Below, in pieces: positions 23,400-31,632 of a stretch of DNA of 38,232 nucleotides. Numbering within the stretch: the stretch's first letter is position 1; every line of letters begins with the position of its first letter. Origin of the DNA: UBA2100 sp964399345 (GTDB lineage: Bacteria > Patescibacteriota > Minisyncoccia > Phycocordibacterales > UBA2100); contig CAYNQE010000005.1 of NCBI GenBank assembly GCA_964399345.1, positions 1 to 38,232 of the forward strand, read 5' to 3'. A model generated the notes under the pieces. It did not search any database. It saw only the letters and a list, made by a program, of their open reading frames with translations, and was not told the DNA's origin. The translations under genes and the position numbers were made by a program.

Positions 23400-23405
23400 T
23401 GACTG

Positions 23406-23759
23406 GTGATTAAACCTAGAATCTACACCACTAGCTTTGCAAGTGTTTATACACATTACGTCGCCAAGGCAGAAAAGAATGGTGCTTCAAAAAAGGAAAT
23501 TGATGAAATCATTCGGTGGCTTACTGGATATAGCCAAAAACAACTAGATGAACACTTGAAAAAAGGGACGGACTTTGAAACTTTTTTTTCTGAAGCTTCG
23601 GATCCGAATCCAAAAAGAAAATTAATTACGGGCGTGGTTTGTGGGGTTCGAGTAGAAGACATTAAGGAAAATATCATGCGGGAAATTCGCTATTTAGACA
23701 AACTTATCGACGAGTTAGCAAAAGGCAAGTCGTTGAAGAAAATTTTTCCGAAAGACTAG
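23406..23759 (+). CDS. DUF2200 family protein
   Basis: The 117-residue protein matches the DUF2200 pattern as I know it: RIYTTSFASVY at the start, DEIIRWLTGYSQKQL, TDFETFF, LITGVVCGVRVE and IRYLDKLIDELAKGKSL near the end. Function is unknown, and the family occurs across bacteria as a stand-alone cytoplasmic protein. The start is GTG, supported by TGC-TATAAT six bases upstream and by the conserved N terminus. A terminator follows 16 bases after the stop. Confidence 0.9.
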   Translation: MIKPRIYTTSFASVYTHYVAKAEKNGASKKEIDEIIRWLTGYSQKQLDEHLKKGTDFETFFSEASDPNPKRKLITGVVCGVRVEDIKENIMREIRYLDKLIDELAKGKSLKKIFPKD

Positions 23760-23774
23760 CTCTACAACAAAAAG

Positions 23775-23803
23775 AAAACGCCCAAGTTTCCAAGGGGCGT
23801 TTT
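23775..23803. terminator. Bidirectional terminator
   Basis: AAAACGCCC/GGGCGTTTT around AAGTTTCCAAG, with A-rich and T-rich flanks, so it can end both the DUF2200 gene and the convergent phosphagen kinase gene. Confidence 0.88.
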
Positions 23804-23815
23804 CACACTATTTAG

Positions 23816-24973
23816 TTAGGCGGCTTGTTCCAATTCAGAAAGTTTTTCAAGACCATCGAAGAGGATTTTAGTCACCTGTGCTTCAGTAACACCAAAACGA
23901 GCCATTGGCGAAACGTCAGAAGTACCGTTTTCGTCCATCTTCGAATGCTCACCGGCTAGGCCGCGAGCTTGAAGATGAAGATCTTTGGCAGTTTCTTTTA
24001 GGCGGTTCTCGTTGGTTCCTTCTTCAGAGAGATTGGGAAAGCCAATTAGAACAGACTGACGCTTGCCCGTACCCATATTTGTAGGACAAGTTGTGATTGT
24101 CCCGTAGGTAGGATGAGTTGCAAAGTCCACGCCCGCTTCTTCCATTGAACCAAGAAGATCAGATAGTGACTTATCAACAACGCCGAGATCGTTTCCATGC
24201 ATGATGGAAATAATTCGAACGTGGTCTTCTTCGCCAATCCAAATCATTTTCGTCTTGTCGTCACTTAACCAAATACCACGACCGTGAGGCCAATCTGAAG
24301 CAATACCGCTACAGGTTAGATGGTTATCAGTCGTCATGTCGTTAAACAAAAAGTGATCTGCACGCATTTGATCCATTTCAGCGGAGCTCATTTCATTGTC
24401 ATGACCGGGAGTCATACTGAAATATGTCCCGTCAAACGGAAGTGCGTCGAACACTTTTATCATTGCTCCTTCAAAACGAAGACGTTCGTCTAAGCTCATC
24501 GAACTAGGCATATTCCAGCCTGCTACGTTACGGGCAACTCGTGCGCGCATAGAAACGTCGCTAAGAGAGGAGTCAATCTCGTTTAGAAGATATTCTCCAA
24601 CAGGGATGCTCCAATCGTGCTCCTGACGAACATCACCTTCAATTTTGTGATAGTCGCGGATAATTGGTTCAAGATATTGACCAAAGATTTCAAGATCTTC
24701 TGTGTTTGCGATATACACGCCCACGTTTGAATCCTCGTTACAAAGGCCACCAAGCATCATGTCCAATAGACGCAGTTGCAACTCGGGAGATAGAAATATC
24801 GCCCAAGACTTTATTTCAGAAGTGAAATGTTTGTTACTCAGGGATTCTTTTATCGGACGTAGATATTCATTACGTTCGGAAACCTTATCCCAGTCGACGT
24901 TTCCGTCGTCTGTTAGGAAGAGTTTTCGTGCCTCATCTTTGTAGATGATAGTTCCAGATTTTAGCTGTTGCAT
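23816..24973 (-). CDS. Phosphagen (arginine-type) kinase, full-length two-domain
   Basis: Phosphagen kinases move phosphate between ATP and a guanidine compound as an energy buffer. In this 385-residue protein the N-terminal helical domain is present, with the substrate loop S82-N-V-G-V-Y87 (arginine kinases: SGVGIY). The catalytic domain has SMRAR 141-145, GRGIWLSDD, E248-E249-D250-H with R253, CPTN with the reactive C296, R305, and R337 with E342. Spacing between these equals that of animal arginine kinase, as I remember it. Bacterial McsB protein-arginine kinase lacks the N-terminal domain, and no mcsA or clpC is nearby. Arginine as substrate is inferred. AAAGGT lies about five bases before the ATG. 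Confidence 0.9.
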   Translation of the reverse strand: MQQLKSGTIIYKDEARKLFLTDDGNVDWDKVSERNEYLRPIKESLSNKHFTSEIKSWAIFLSPELQLRLLDMMLGGLCNEDSNVGVYIANTEDLEIFGQYLEPIIRDYHKIEGDVRQEHDWSIPVGEYLLNEIDSSLSDVSMRARVARNVAGWNMPSSMSLDERLRFEGAMIKVFDALPFDGTYFSMTPGHDNEMSSAEMDQMRADHFLFNDMTTDNHLTCSGIASDWPHGRGIWLSDDKTKMIWIGEEDHVRIISIMHGNDLGVVDKSLSDLLGSMEEAGVDFATHPTYGTITTCPTNMGTGKRQSVLIGFPNLSEEGTNENRLKETAKDLHLQARGLAGEHSKMDENGTSDVSPMARFGVTEAQVTKILFDGLEKLSELEQAA

Positions 24974-25072
24974 GTTTTACCTTTAAATTAGTGTGTAAAG
25001 AGCTGTTGCTCAGTGGGAAGTTTTATCATTATTTTCCGTAGTAAACAAGTTTTTATGGTGGGTAAACTGATA

Positions 25073-25078
25073 TATAAT
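25073..25078 (+). promoter_or_regulatory. -10 box of the carboxypeptidase gene
   Basis: TATAAT ends six bases before ATG 25085. That makes 25085 the preferred start over in-frame ATGs at 25079 and further upstream. Confidence 0.5.
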
Positions 25079-25084
25079 ATGGAA

Positions 25085-25978
25085 ATGAAAAAAATAATTG
25101 TACTACTTATAATACTTTTACTCGCAGGATGGTTCTTTTTCTTTAAAGATAAGAAGGAAGTCGTAGTTCCAGAACTCGTTACTGAAATAACAATAGATAC
25201 TCCGGATGCAGAAATTTACGAGGTAATAGGTGAATCCGTTGAAGGACGCGACATACATGCATTCAAATTTGGTGAAGGCGAAAAAACCTTGGCTTTCGTT
25301 GGAGCACTCCACGGGGGATATGAGTGGAACTCAGCACTCCTAAGTTATGCTCTTATCGATTACCTTAAAGGAAAGGAACTTCCGGAAGACATAAGTGTTG
25401 TTGTAATTCCAGTTGCAAACCCAGATGGTCTTGCGAGTGTAGTTGGAACTTCTGAGCGTTTCGAGGTGACTGATGCTCCTAAGTTTAACTACGCAGATGA
25501 GCTAGAAGTTACAGATCCGGTTGTTGCAGGACGCTTTAACGCAAACGGCGTAGACTTGAACCGAAACTTTGCGTGTAAGTGGCAAGAGAGTGCAATATGG
25601 AGGGATAATGAAGTAAGTGCCGGGTCTTCTGAGTTCTCAGAACCAGAATCAAAGGCACTACGAGACTTCTTCTTAAAAGAGACTCCTGTGGCTACAGTTT
25701 TCTACCACAGCGCAAGTGATGGCGTTTATGCATCTTTCTGTGAAGGAGATCCTATTGCAAGTACGCTCGAGCTACTTTCAGTGTACTCAGAGGCTTCTAC
25801 TTACCCTACTCACGAAGATTATCCATACTACGAAGTAACAGGAGATATTGCTGATTGGATGTCTACAGAGGGAATGGCCGCAGTTACTGTAGAACTTGAA
25901 ACTCACGATGTAACGGAGTGGACAAAAAACTTAGCAGGGGTTGAGGCAATGCTCTCCTTTTATTCGCAGTTAGAATAG
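25085..25978 (+). CDS. M14 family zinc carboxypeptidase, membrane-anchored
   Basis: A 297-residue protein with an N-terminal signal anchor (KKIIVLLIILLLAGWFFFF), so the enzyme faces outward. M14 marks are present: zinc ligands H76 and E80 in ALHGGYEWN (one residue wider than the usual HxxE), VANPDG, VDLNRNF with the substrate-binding Asn-Arg, a later zinc His in VFYHSASDG, and the catalytic Glu in VTVELETH. Substrate may be wall peptides or external proteins. It is divergent from the phosphagen kinase. The cyclophilin gene follows after 23 bases. Confidence 0.88.
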   Translation: MKKIIVLLIILLLAGWFFFFKDKKEVVVPELVTEITIDTPDAEIYEVIGESVEGRDIHAFKFGEGEKTLAFVGALHGGYEWNSALLSYALIDYLKGKELPEDISVVVIPVANPDGLASVVGTSERFEVTDAPKFNYADELEVTDPVVAGRFNANGVDLNRNFACKWQESAIWRDNEVSAGSSEFSEPESKALRDFFLKETPVATVFYHSASDGVYASFCEGDPIASTLELLSVYSEASTYPTHEDYPYYEVTGDIADWMSTEGMAAVTVELETHDVTEWTKNLAGVEAMLSFYSQLE

Positions 25979-25982
25979 AGTC

Positions 25983-25991
25983 TGTTATACT
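25983..25991 (+). promoter_or_regulatory. Extended -10 of the cyclophilin gene
   Basis: TGT-TATACT, ten bases before ATG 26002. No Shine-Dalgarno lies in the gap. Confidence 0.5.
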
Positions 25992-26001
25992 TCTCCAACG
26001 T

Positions 26002-26601
26002 ATGAAAATAATTTACATTATAGGAGCAATTACAATCTTAAGCCTAGGGGCACTTTCATTTTTTATGTCATCAGAAGAAAACACAAACGAGCCAGTAGTA
26101 GATGCAGTAGAGGCTAATGGACCACTAACAGCAGTTATGGAAACCTCTATGGGGAACATTACAATTGAGTTAAATACTACTGATGCACCAAATACAGTTA
26201 AAAACTTTACAACCCTAGCTAAGGAAGGATTCTACGATGGAACAAAGTTCCACCGAGTAATAGCCGGCTTTATGATCCAAGGAGGAGATCCTCTTTCAAA
26301 GAGTGATGATCAAGTTGCCGCATGGGGAACAGGAGGTCCAGGCTACTCTTTTGCAGATGAAATTCACGCAAACAACCAGAATGATGTAGGAACTATTTCT
26401 ATGGCAAATGCAGGACCCAACACTAACGGAAGTCAATTCTTCATTAACGTAGCCGGGAATAATTTCCTAGATGACAAACATACAGTTTTTGGATCAGTAA
26501 TTGAAGGAATGGATATAGTAGCTGCAATTGAAAACACCCCAGTAGGACCATCAGATCGACCAACGGACGCTGTTGTTGTTACCTCTGTTACCATAAAATA
26601 G
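26002..26601 (+). CDS. Cyclophilin-type peptidyl-prolyl isomerase, membrane-anchored
   Basis: It catalyses proline cis-trans isomerisation during protein folding. The 199-residue product has an N-terminal hydrophobic helix (residues 3-22), so it is anchored with its domain outside. The domain shows NFTTLAKEGFYDGTKFHRVI with the catalytic Arg in FHRV, FMIQGGDP, GTISMANAGPNTNGSQFFI and HTVFGSVIEGMD. All these are standard cyclophilin segments. A second isomerase of another class is encoded at 28268, with the Pif1 helicase between them. Confidence 0.94.
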   Translation: MKIIYIIGAITILSLGALSFFMSSEENTNEPVVDAVEANGPLTAVMETSMGNITIELNTTDAPNTVKNFTTLAKEGFYDGTKFHRVIAGFMIQGGDPLSKSDDQVAAWGTGGPGYSFADEIHANNQNDVGTISMANAGPNTNGSQFFINVAGNNFLDDKHTVFGSVIEGMDIVAAIENTPVGPSDRPTDAVVVTSVTIK

Positions 26602-26615
26602 GCTACTTCTAGTCT

Positions 26616-28232
26616 ATGGAGCAAAAGACCGCACTAGGAATGTTAAAAACTGGACGCAATGTGTACCTAACTGGTGCTGCAGGTTCCGGTAAGACATTTG
26701 TTTTAAACGAATACATAAAATATCTGCGAAAGAACAACGTAGGTGTTGGAGTCACTGCATCAACCGGAATTGCAGCCACTCACCTAAGTGGTATGACCAT
26801 TCACTCTTGGAGTGGCATTGGTATAAAAGACTATCTAAGTGATTGGGATATTGACTCTATGACCCAACGACAACCTCTTGTTAAAAGGTTTGAGCGAACT
26901 GATGTGCTACTAGTAGATGAGGTTTCAATGCTTCGTCCTGAGTTTATCGACATGATAGATCAAGTGGCGCGTGCTATGAAGAGAGTGGACTCTCCATTTG
27001 GAGGAATGCAAGTTATCTTTTCAGGAGACTTTTTTCAACTCCCTCCTGTAGTAAAGGGAGGCTCCAGCGATTCATTCGCTGATTCGTCAAACGCTTGGTT
27101 AAATGGAGATATTCGTGCTTGTTATCTAACAGAGCAATTTCGACAAGAAGGGGGTCAACTATTGGATATTTTAAATGACATTCGCGACGGAGAAATTTCC
27201 GTGCAAACTCAAGAATCATTGGAAAGCAGAATGTCCAATGAGGATATTGAAGACGTTGAGAACAATGCGGTTGTCTTAAATACTCATAATGCAGACGTTG
27301 ATGAGCGAAATGCAAAGGAACTTAAGAAAATTGACGGAAAGGTTTCCAGTTATAAAATGGTCTCAACCGGTAGGGCAAACTTAGTTGAAACACTCAAGAA
27401 AGGAGTTTTGGTTCCAGAAACTTTGCAGCTAAAGGTTGGAGCACAAGTTATGTTTGTAAAAAACTCTCCTGATCAAGAATATGCAAACGGAACGCTTGGT
27501 GAAGTAATTGATGTAAGTGGTGCGTATCCTGTGGTGGAAACTCAATCTGGAAATGAAATTGTAGCTTCTCCCATGTCCTGGGAGATAATTGATGATGGAA
27601 AAGTTTTAGCGAGTGTATCTCAAGTTCCATTGCGTCTTGCGTGGGCGATTACGATTCATAAGAGTCAGGGAATGAGCCTAGACACTGTAGAAGTTGATCT
27701 CTCTCGTGCCTTTACTCCAGGACAAGGCTACGTTGCACTCTCTCGTGCCAGAACACTTTCAGGACTAACCTTACAAGGATTAAATGCAACAGCACTTCAA
27801 GTTCATCCATATGTTTCAGCACGAGATGCTGAATTTCAGGCAGAATCTGTTAAATGGGAAAATATATATTCAAAATTCTCTAAGGTGAGAATATTAGAGT
27901 TAGAAACTGAATTTCTCTCCAAGGTTGCTCGGAGCGACTCAGAAGTAGTTTCTATGCCGACACATCTTAAAACTCGCGCATTACTTGAAGAAGGTAAAAC
28001 CTTAGAGGAGATTGCAAAAGAGCGAAGTATGACGAAAGGAACAATTGTTTCTCATTTGGAAAAGCTTAAAGCAGAAGGGGATACCTACGAGCATCTTATG
28101 GATGATAATACCGATGTAATACTAGAGGCTTTTAAGAAAACTAAGGAGTATAAGTTGGCACCGGTTCATAGACTTTTAAAGGGCAAATATACATACGATG
28201 AAATTAAACTAGCTAGGGTGTTTATAAGTTAA
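26616..28232 (+). CDS. Pif1-like DNA helicase with C-terminal HTH
   Basis: A 538-residue superfamily 1B helicase. Walker A is GAAGSGKT at residues 20-27. The Pif1 pattern TASTGIAATHLSGMTIHSW follows, then Walker B VLLVDEVSML, GDFFQLPPV, the EQFRQ segment and a late TIHKSQGMSLD with ALSRARTLSGL. Residues 450-490 carry an HTH-like segment (EEGKTLEEIAKERSMTKGTI), like the HTH_40 domain found after other helicases. Pif1 proteins unwind G-quadruplexes and stalled forks. The start has only a weak TACTTC -10-like box six bases upstream and no Shine-Dalgarno. Confidence 0.92.
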   Translation: MEQKTALGMLKTGRNVYLTGAAGSGKTFVLNEYIKYLRKNNVGVGVTASTGIAATHLSGMTIHSWSGIGIKDYLSDWDIDSMTQRQPLVKRFERTDVLLVDEVSMLRPEFIDMIDQVARAMKRVDSPFGGMQVIFSGDFFQLPPVVKGGSSDSFADSSNAWLNGDIRACYLTEQFRQEGGQLLDILNDIRDGEISVQTQESLESRMSNEDIEDVENNAVVLNTHNADVDERNAKELKKIDGKVSSYKMVSTGRANLVETLKKGVLVPETLQLKVGAQVMFVKNSPDQEYANGTLGEVIDVSGAYPVVETQSGNEIVASPMSWEIIDDGKVLASVSQVPLRLAWAITIHKSQGMSLDTVEVDLSRAFTPGQGYVALSRARTLSGLTLQGLNATALQVHPYVSARDAEFQAESVKWENIYSKFSKVRILELETEFLSKVARSDSEVVSMPTHLKTRALLEEGKTLEEIAKERSMTKGTIVSHLEKLKAEGDTYEHLMDDNTDVILEAFKKTKEYKLAPVHRLLKGKYTYDEIKLARVFIS

Positions 28233-28267
28233 AGTGAGTATTAGTTTTGATGTAAACTGGAAGGAGT

Positions 28268-28795
28268 ATGAATCAAAACGAATCAGTAGCAGTTGTATCA
28301 GGAATTGTAGTATCTCTACTATTCGTTCCTGCTTTATTCATGTTTGCGTGGGGCACTCAGAACGCTGAAACTAAAAAACAGATTCAGGAAGTTACAAAGA
28401 AAGTAAAAAGAGTTCACGTCACTCAAAGTAGCACTTCCGCTCATAATAATTTCACGGTTAAAGACTACGTTAAGGGCGAAGGCGAGCGCGCGCAATACGG
28501 AGATACTCTTTACGTTCACTACGTTGGGCAATTACTTAATGGAGAGACTTTTGATACTTCCTCACAAAGTGAAGTACCTTTTGAAGTACAACTTGGTGTG
28601 GGCCAGGTTATAACTGGATGGGAGCTAGGGCTTGTTGGTATGAAGGAAGGTGGGACACGAAGACTTGTTATTCCCTCGGAGTTTGCCTATGGCGCACGAG
28701 AAATAGCAAATCCAGATGGAGAAGTAATAATTCCGGCAAATTCAACTCTACTATTTGATATTATCCTCTTAAAGATCAAAAAAGCTTTGAATTAG
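28268..28795 (+). CDS. FKBP-type peptidyl-prolyl isomerase, membrane-anchored
   Basis: The 175-residue protein has one membrane helix (residues 8-29), a charged linker and an FKBP domain from about residue 62: YGDTLYVHYVGQLLNGETFD, VITGWELGLVGMKEGGTRRL, IPSEFAYG and IPANSTLLFDI. These cover the FKBP active-site strands and loops. The domain should lie outside the membrane. AAGGAG ends only one or two bases before ATG, too close to be a good ribosome site. A TAAACT box nine bases upstream suggests a very short leader instead. Confidence 0.93.
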   Translation: MNQNESVAVVSGIVVSLLFVPALFMFAWGTQNAETKKQIQEVTKKVKRVHVTQSSTSAHNNFTVKDYVKGEGERAQYGDTLYVHYVGQLLNGETFDTSSQSEVPFEVQLGVGQVITGWELGLVGMKEGGTRRLVIPSEFAYGAREIANPDGEVIIPANSTLLFDIILLKIKKALN

Positions 28796-28820
28796 TCAGT
28801 GAGTGCCGTATTGTAGTGGT

Positions 28821-30932
28821 GTGAAAGACAAAGTATTCAACTTAAAGATGCCATTTAAACCCTCTGGAGATCAACCAGAAGCTATTTCTACGCTAACTGA
28901 CGGTGTTGAGAGTGGTAAGCGGCATCAAACTCTTCTTGGTGCAACTGGAACTGGAAAAACCTTTACAATTGCAAACGTAATTCAAAATACAGGTAAAGCT
29001 ACCTTAGTTATCGCACACAACAAAACTCTTGCCGCCCAACTAGCAGCGGAGTTTATGGAATTCTTTCCTGATAATGAAGTTCATTACTTTGTTTCGTACT
29101 ATGATTTCTATCAACCAGAAGCATATGTTGCAATTACCGATACTTTTATCGAAAAAGAAGCACAAGTTAACAAGGAAATTGAAAGGTTGCGTCACGCCAC
29201 AACGCAAGCCCTCCTAACTAGAAAAGACGTCATCGTTGTTTCTTCAGTCTCTTCAATCTATGGATTAGGTAATCCAGAAGAATACGCGAAGGTAATTTTG
29301 CACGTCAAAATTGGAGGAGAGTATACAAGAGCGATTTTAATACGAAAACTAGTCGAAATGTATTTTGAAAGAGTTGCCGGAGACCTACTTCCTGGAACGT
29401 TCCGTGCTTTAGGAAATACAGCGGAGATAATGCCATCAAACGAGGAAGTAATATATCGACTACATTTTGCAGGGGAGACAATTGAAAAGATTGAACTAAT
29501 GGATCCAATAACTCGAGAGATACAAAAGGAGGTTAGTGAATTTCATTTGTTTCCAGCTAAACACTTTGTAACACCTGAGGATGTGAAAGAAGAAGCGCTA
29601 AAAGATATTGAGGAAGAATTAAAGGAGCGCTTAGCTATTTTGCGACGCTCAGGAAAAGAATTAGACGCTGAAAGATTGAGTCGTAGAACACGACAAGATG
29701 TGGCGAGGATAAGAGAGATTGGATTTTGTAATGGAATTGAAAACTATTCCATGCATTTTGATCGACGCTCCTCTGGCGAGCCGCCTCATACTCTGCTTTC
29801 ATACTTTCCGAAAAAGGAAGATGGGAGTCCTGATTTCTTAACTGTAATTGATGAGTCCCACGTTACCTTGCCTCAGATTGCAGGAATGCAAGCAGGAGAC
29901 CGTGCGCGTAAAGATAACCTTGTAGAGTTTGGGTTTAGACTACCAAGTGCACGAGATAACAGACCACTAAACTTTGAAGAGTTTGAAGAAAAGATTGCTG
30001 AATCAATTTATGTAAGTGCTACTCCTGGGAAATATGAGTTTGAACACAGTAGCGATAAATCCTGTGAGCTACACACTGCGTATAAAATGAAAGACCCCGA
30101 AGCTATTCATTCAGTTAAGGTACCCAACAAGCACCCAGAGGACTGTTCCGTCGTGGAGCAGATTATTCGCCCAACCGGATTAGTTGATCCTACAGTTGAG
30201 GTTCGTACGATTGTTTCTAAGGGAGTATATCGTGGGCAAGTTAAGGATTTTATCTCAGAGGCGGAGAAGATTACAAAAAACGGATCGCGCTCCATGGTTA
30301 CCGTGCTTACTAAGAAAATGGCGGAAGATCTAACAGATTTCTTAAAAGAAGCGGGAATTAAGGTTGAATATATTCATAGTGATGTTAAAACCGTTGAGCG
30401 GATTGGTATTTTAACTGAGTTCCGAAAAGGTACTTTTGATGTACTAGTTGGAGTGAACTTGCTTCGTGAGGGATTAGACCTTCCTGAAGTTGAGCTTGTT
30501 GCAATATTAGACGCCGACAAAGAAGGGTTCCTTCGAAGTGACACTGCACTAATTCAAACAATTGGAAGAGCCGCTCGAAATGTAAGTGGGCGCGTGATAC
30601 TTTATGCTGATCGACTAACCGGATCAATGGAGAGGGCATTAAACGAAACTGACAGAAGAAGAGAGAAGCAAGTTGCTTACAATGAAAAACACGGAATTAC
30701 TCCAAAAAGTATTAAGAAACAAATTAAGGATATTTCCGAGCAGTTTGTGAAGAGTCACACAAAGGCCGTGAACAAGTTAGTTGAGTTAGATACTGCGATG
30801 ATTACAACTAAAGCAGGAAGAAAGAAATTAGTTGTTGCAAAGAGAAAGCAAATGGTAAACGCTGCTAAGAATCTTGATTTTGAGACGGCGGCACTATTGC
30901 GGGACGAGATAAAGAAAGTTGAGGGGATGTGA
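28821..30932 (+). CDS. uvrB: Excinuclease ABC subunit B
   Basis: The damage-verifying helicase of nucleotide excision repair. The 703-residue protein begins with the typical FKPSGDQPEAI. It has Walker A GATGTGKT at residues 40-47, the beta-hairpin YYDFYQPEAYV, DESHVTLPQI, the SATPG segment, TIGRAARNVSGRVILYAD, and a C-terminal UVR motif (NLDFETAALLRDEIKKV) that contacts UvrC. GTG 28821 is chosen because TATTGT lies six bases upstream and the usual N terminus follows closely. An in-frame GTG at 28803 would add six unconserved residues. uvrA and uvrC lie within 6 kb. Confidence 0.95.
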   Translation: MKDKVFNLKMPFKPSGDQPEAISTLTDGVESGKRHQTLLGATGTGKTFTIANVIQNTGKATLVIAHNKTLAAQLAAEFMEFFPDNEVHYFVSYYDFYQPEAYVAITDTFIEKEAQVNKEIERLRHATTQALLTRKDVIVVSSVSSIYGLGNPEEYAKVILHVKIGGEYTRAILIRKLVEMYFERVAGDLLPGTFRALGNTAEIMPSNEEVIYRLHFAGETIEKIELMDPITREIQKEVSEFHLFPAKHFVTPEDVKEEALKDIEEELKERLAILRRSGKELDAERLSRRTRQDVARIREIGFCNGIENYSMHFDRRSSGEPPHTLLSYFPKKEDGSPDFLTVIDESHVTLPQIAGMQAGDRARKDNLVEFGFRLPSARDNRPLNFEEFEEKIAESIYVSATPGKYEFEHSSDKSCELHTAYKMKDPEAIHSVKVPNKHPEDCSVVEQIIRPTGLVDPTVEVRTIVSKGVYRGQVKDFISEAEKITKNGSRSMVTVLTKKMAEDLTDFLKEAGIKVEYIHSDVKTVERIGILTEFRKGTFDVLVGVNLLREGLDLPEVELVAILDADKEGFLRSDTALIQTIGRAARNVSGRVILYADRLTGSMERALNETDRRREKQVAYNEKHGITPKSIKKQIKDISEQFVKSHTKAVNKLVELDTAMITTKAGRKKLVVAKRKQMVNAAKNLDFETAALLRDEIKKVEGM

Positions 30933-30936
30933 TGAA

Positions 30937-30963
30937 TTGACAAGCACAATTCATACGTATAAT
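30937..30963 (+). promoter_or_regulatory. Near-consensus promoter of the toxin-antitoxin pair
   Basis: TTGACA (30937-30942), a 15-base spacer and TATAAT (30958-30963), then eight bases to the ATG. Both hexamers are perfect but the spacer is short, which would leave room for regulation by the antitoxin. Confidence 0.75.
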
Positions 30964-30971
30964 ATATACAT

Positions 30972-31211
30972 ATGAAAGCAACTACGTTTACAAGCACTAT
31001 CAAGCCAAGTATTTTGGCTTGGGCTACTGATTATGCAAAAGAAACAGATAGAACTCGAAGAGAAATTCTAGAAGAAGCACTTATCGAGTATAAGGAAAAA
31101 AAGATGAAAGAGCTGCTAAAAAATAGTTTCATCCGCGCTGCTAAAGATACCGAAACTACAGAAATGACTGAGTGGGGAATGGAAGACTATGCTCAAATAA
31201 CTAATCGGTAA
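30972..31211 (+). CDS. Ribbon-helix-helix antitoxin
   Basis: A 79-residue protein whose first 45 residues fit the ribbon-helix-helix fold (a short strand TTFTSTI, then two helices with RTRREILEEALIEYKEKK). The acidic, polar C-terminal tail is likely the toxin-binding part. The stop overlaps the toxin ATG by one base (TAATG), the usual order for antitoxin-toxin operons. It probably binds the TTGACA/TATAAT promoter with the toxin as corepressor; this is inference from the family. The layout is leaderless. Confidence 0.8.
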   Translation: MKATTFTSTIKPSILAWATDYAKETDRTRREILEEALIEYKEKKMKELLKNSFIRAAKDTETTEMTEWGMEDYAQITNR

Positions 31212-31549
31212 TGAAAGTTTTACAAAAGCATATTTATCTTGCAAACCTTAATCCAGTAAAAGGCTCTGAACAATCGGGTAAGCGCCCGGTTGTTGTCATT
31301 TCTGGAGACACAATGAATTCAACCTTACCCATATGTATTGTTTGTCCAATTACTTCTAAAGTAAAAAATTATTATAGCTGTGTTGCTCTTAAGGCAAATA
31401 AGTTGAACGGCTTAGAGGTGGATTCTGAAGTTATCACTTTTCAAGTGCGCGCTCTATCTAAAGACAGGCTAGGAAAGCGCATTGGGAAGATAAATGAAAA
31501 TCAATTACAAGATATTCATAATGGACTACATAAGTCATTGGTTCTCTAG
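31211..31549 (+). CDS. mazF: MazF/PemK-family toxin
   Basis: MazF toxins are sequence-specific mRNA interferases. The 112-residue protein has the family order: HIYLANLNPVKGSEQSGKRP with the conserved Gly-x-Glu-x-x-Gly-x-Arg-Pro, VVVISGDTMN, ICIVCPITSK and VITFQVRALSKDRL near the active-site strand. It directly follows the RHH antitoxin and sits between uvrB and uvrA, where it may have been inserted. Which RNA motif it cuts cannot be told. Confidence 0.9.
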   Translation: MKVLQKHIYLANLNPVKGSEQSGKRPVVVISGDTMNSTLPICIVCPITSKVKNYYSCVALKANKLNGLEVDSEVITFQVRALSKDRLGKRIGKINENQLQDIHNGLHKSLVL

Positions 31550-31550
31550 G

Positions 31551-31575
31551 CGAAAAAGCAAGCTTTTCGTTTACT
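31551..31575 (+). terminator. Probable terminator after the toxin gene
   Basis: CGAAAA-AGC pairs with GCTTTTCG around a short loop, followed by TTTACTC. The stem is AT-rich, so it is of moderate strength. Confidence 0.55.
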
Positions 31576-31583
31576 CGACAAGG

Positions 31584-31592
31584 TGATATAGT
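31584..31592 (+). promoter_or_regulatory. Extended -10 of uvrA
   Basis: TGA-TATAGT. Transcription would start near 31599, giving a leader of about 34 bases that includes the 31609-31624 hairpin. Confidence 0.45.
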
Positions 31593-31608
31593 ACCCACAC
31601 TAACCCTA

Positions 31609-31624
31609 GCCCCCATGCTGGGGC
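31609..31624 (+). promoter_or_regulatory. Hairpin in the uvrA leader
   Basis: GCCCC/GGGGC with loop CATGCT, nine bases before the preferred uvrA ATG (31633). The upstream in-frame ATG (31615) lies in its loop. It could affect translation; no protein or ligand is suggested. Confidence 0.45.
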
Positions 31625-31632
31625 GTACATAT

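Noticed and set aside
23816..24973. McsB protein-arginine kinase
   Set aside because: McsB has no N-terminal substrate domain and usually sits with mcsA and clpC. Here the domain and its SNVGVY loop are present.
28256..28270. AAGGAG before the FKBP gene as a Shine-Dalgarno
   Set aside because: Only one or two bases separate it from the ATG, too few for initiation. A TAAACT -10-like box gives a better explanation.
28803..28820. GTG at 28803 as uvrB start
   Set aside because: It would start upstream of the TATTGT box and add residues foreign to UvrB. GTG 28821 fits the leaderless pattern.
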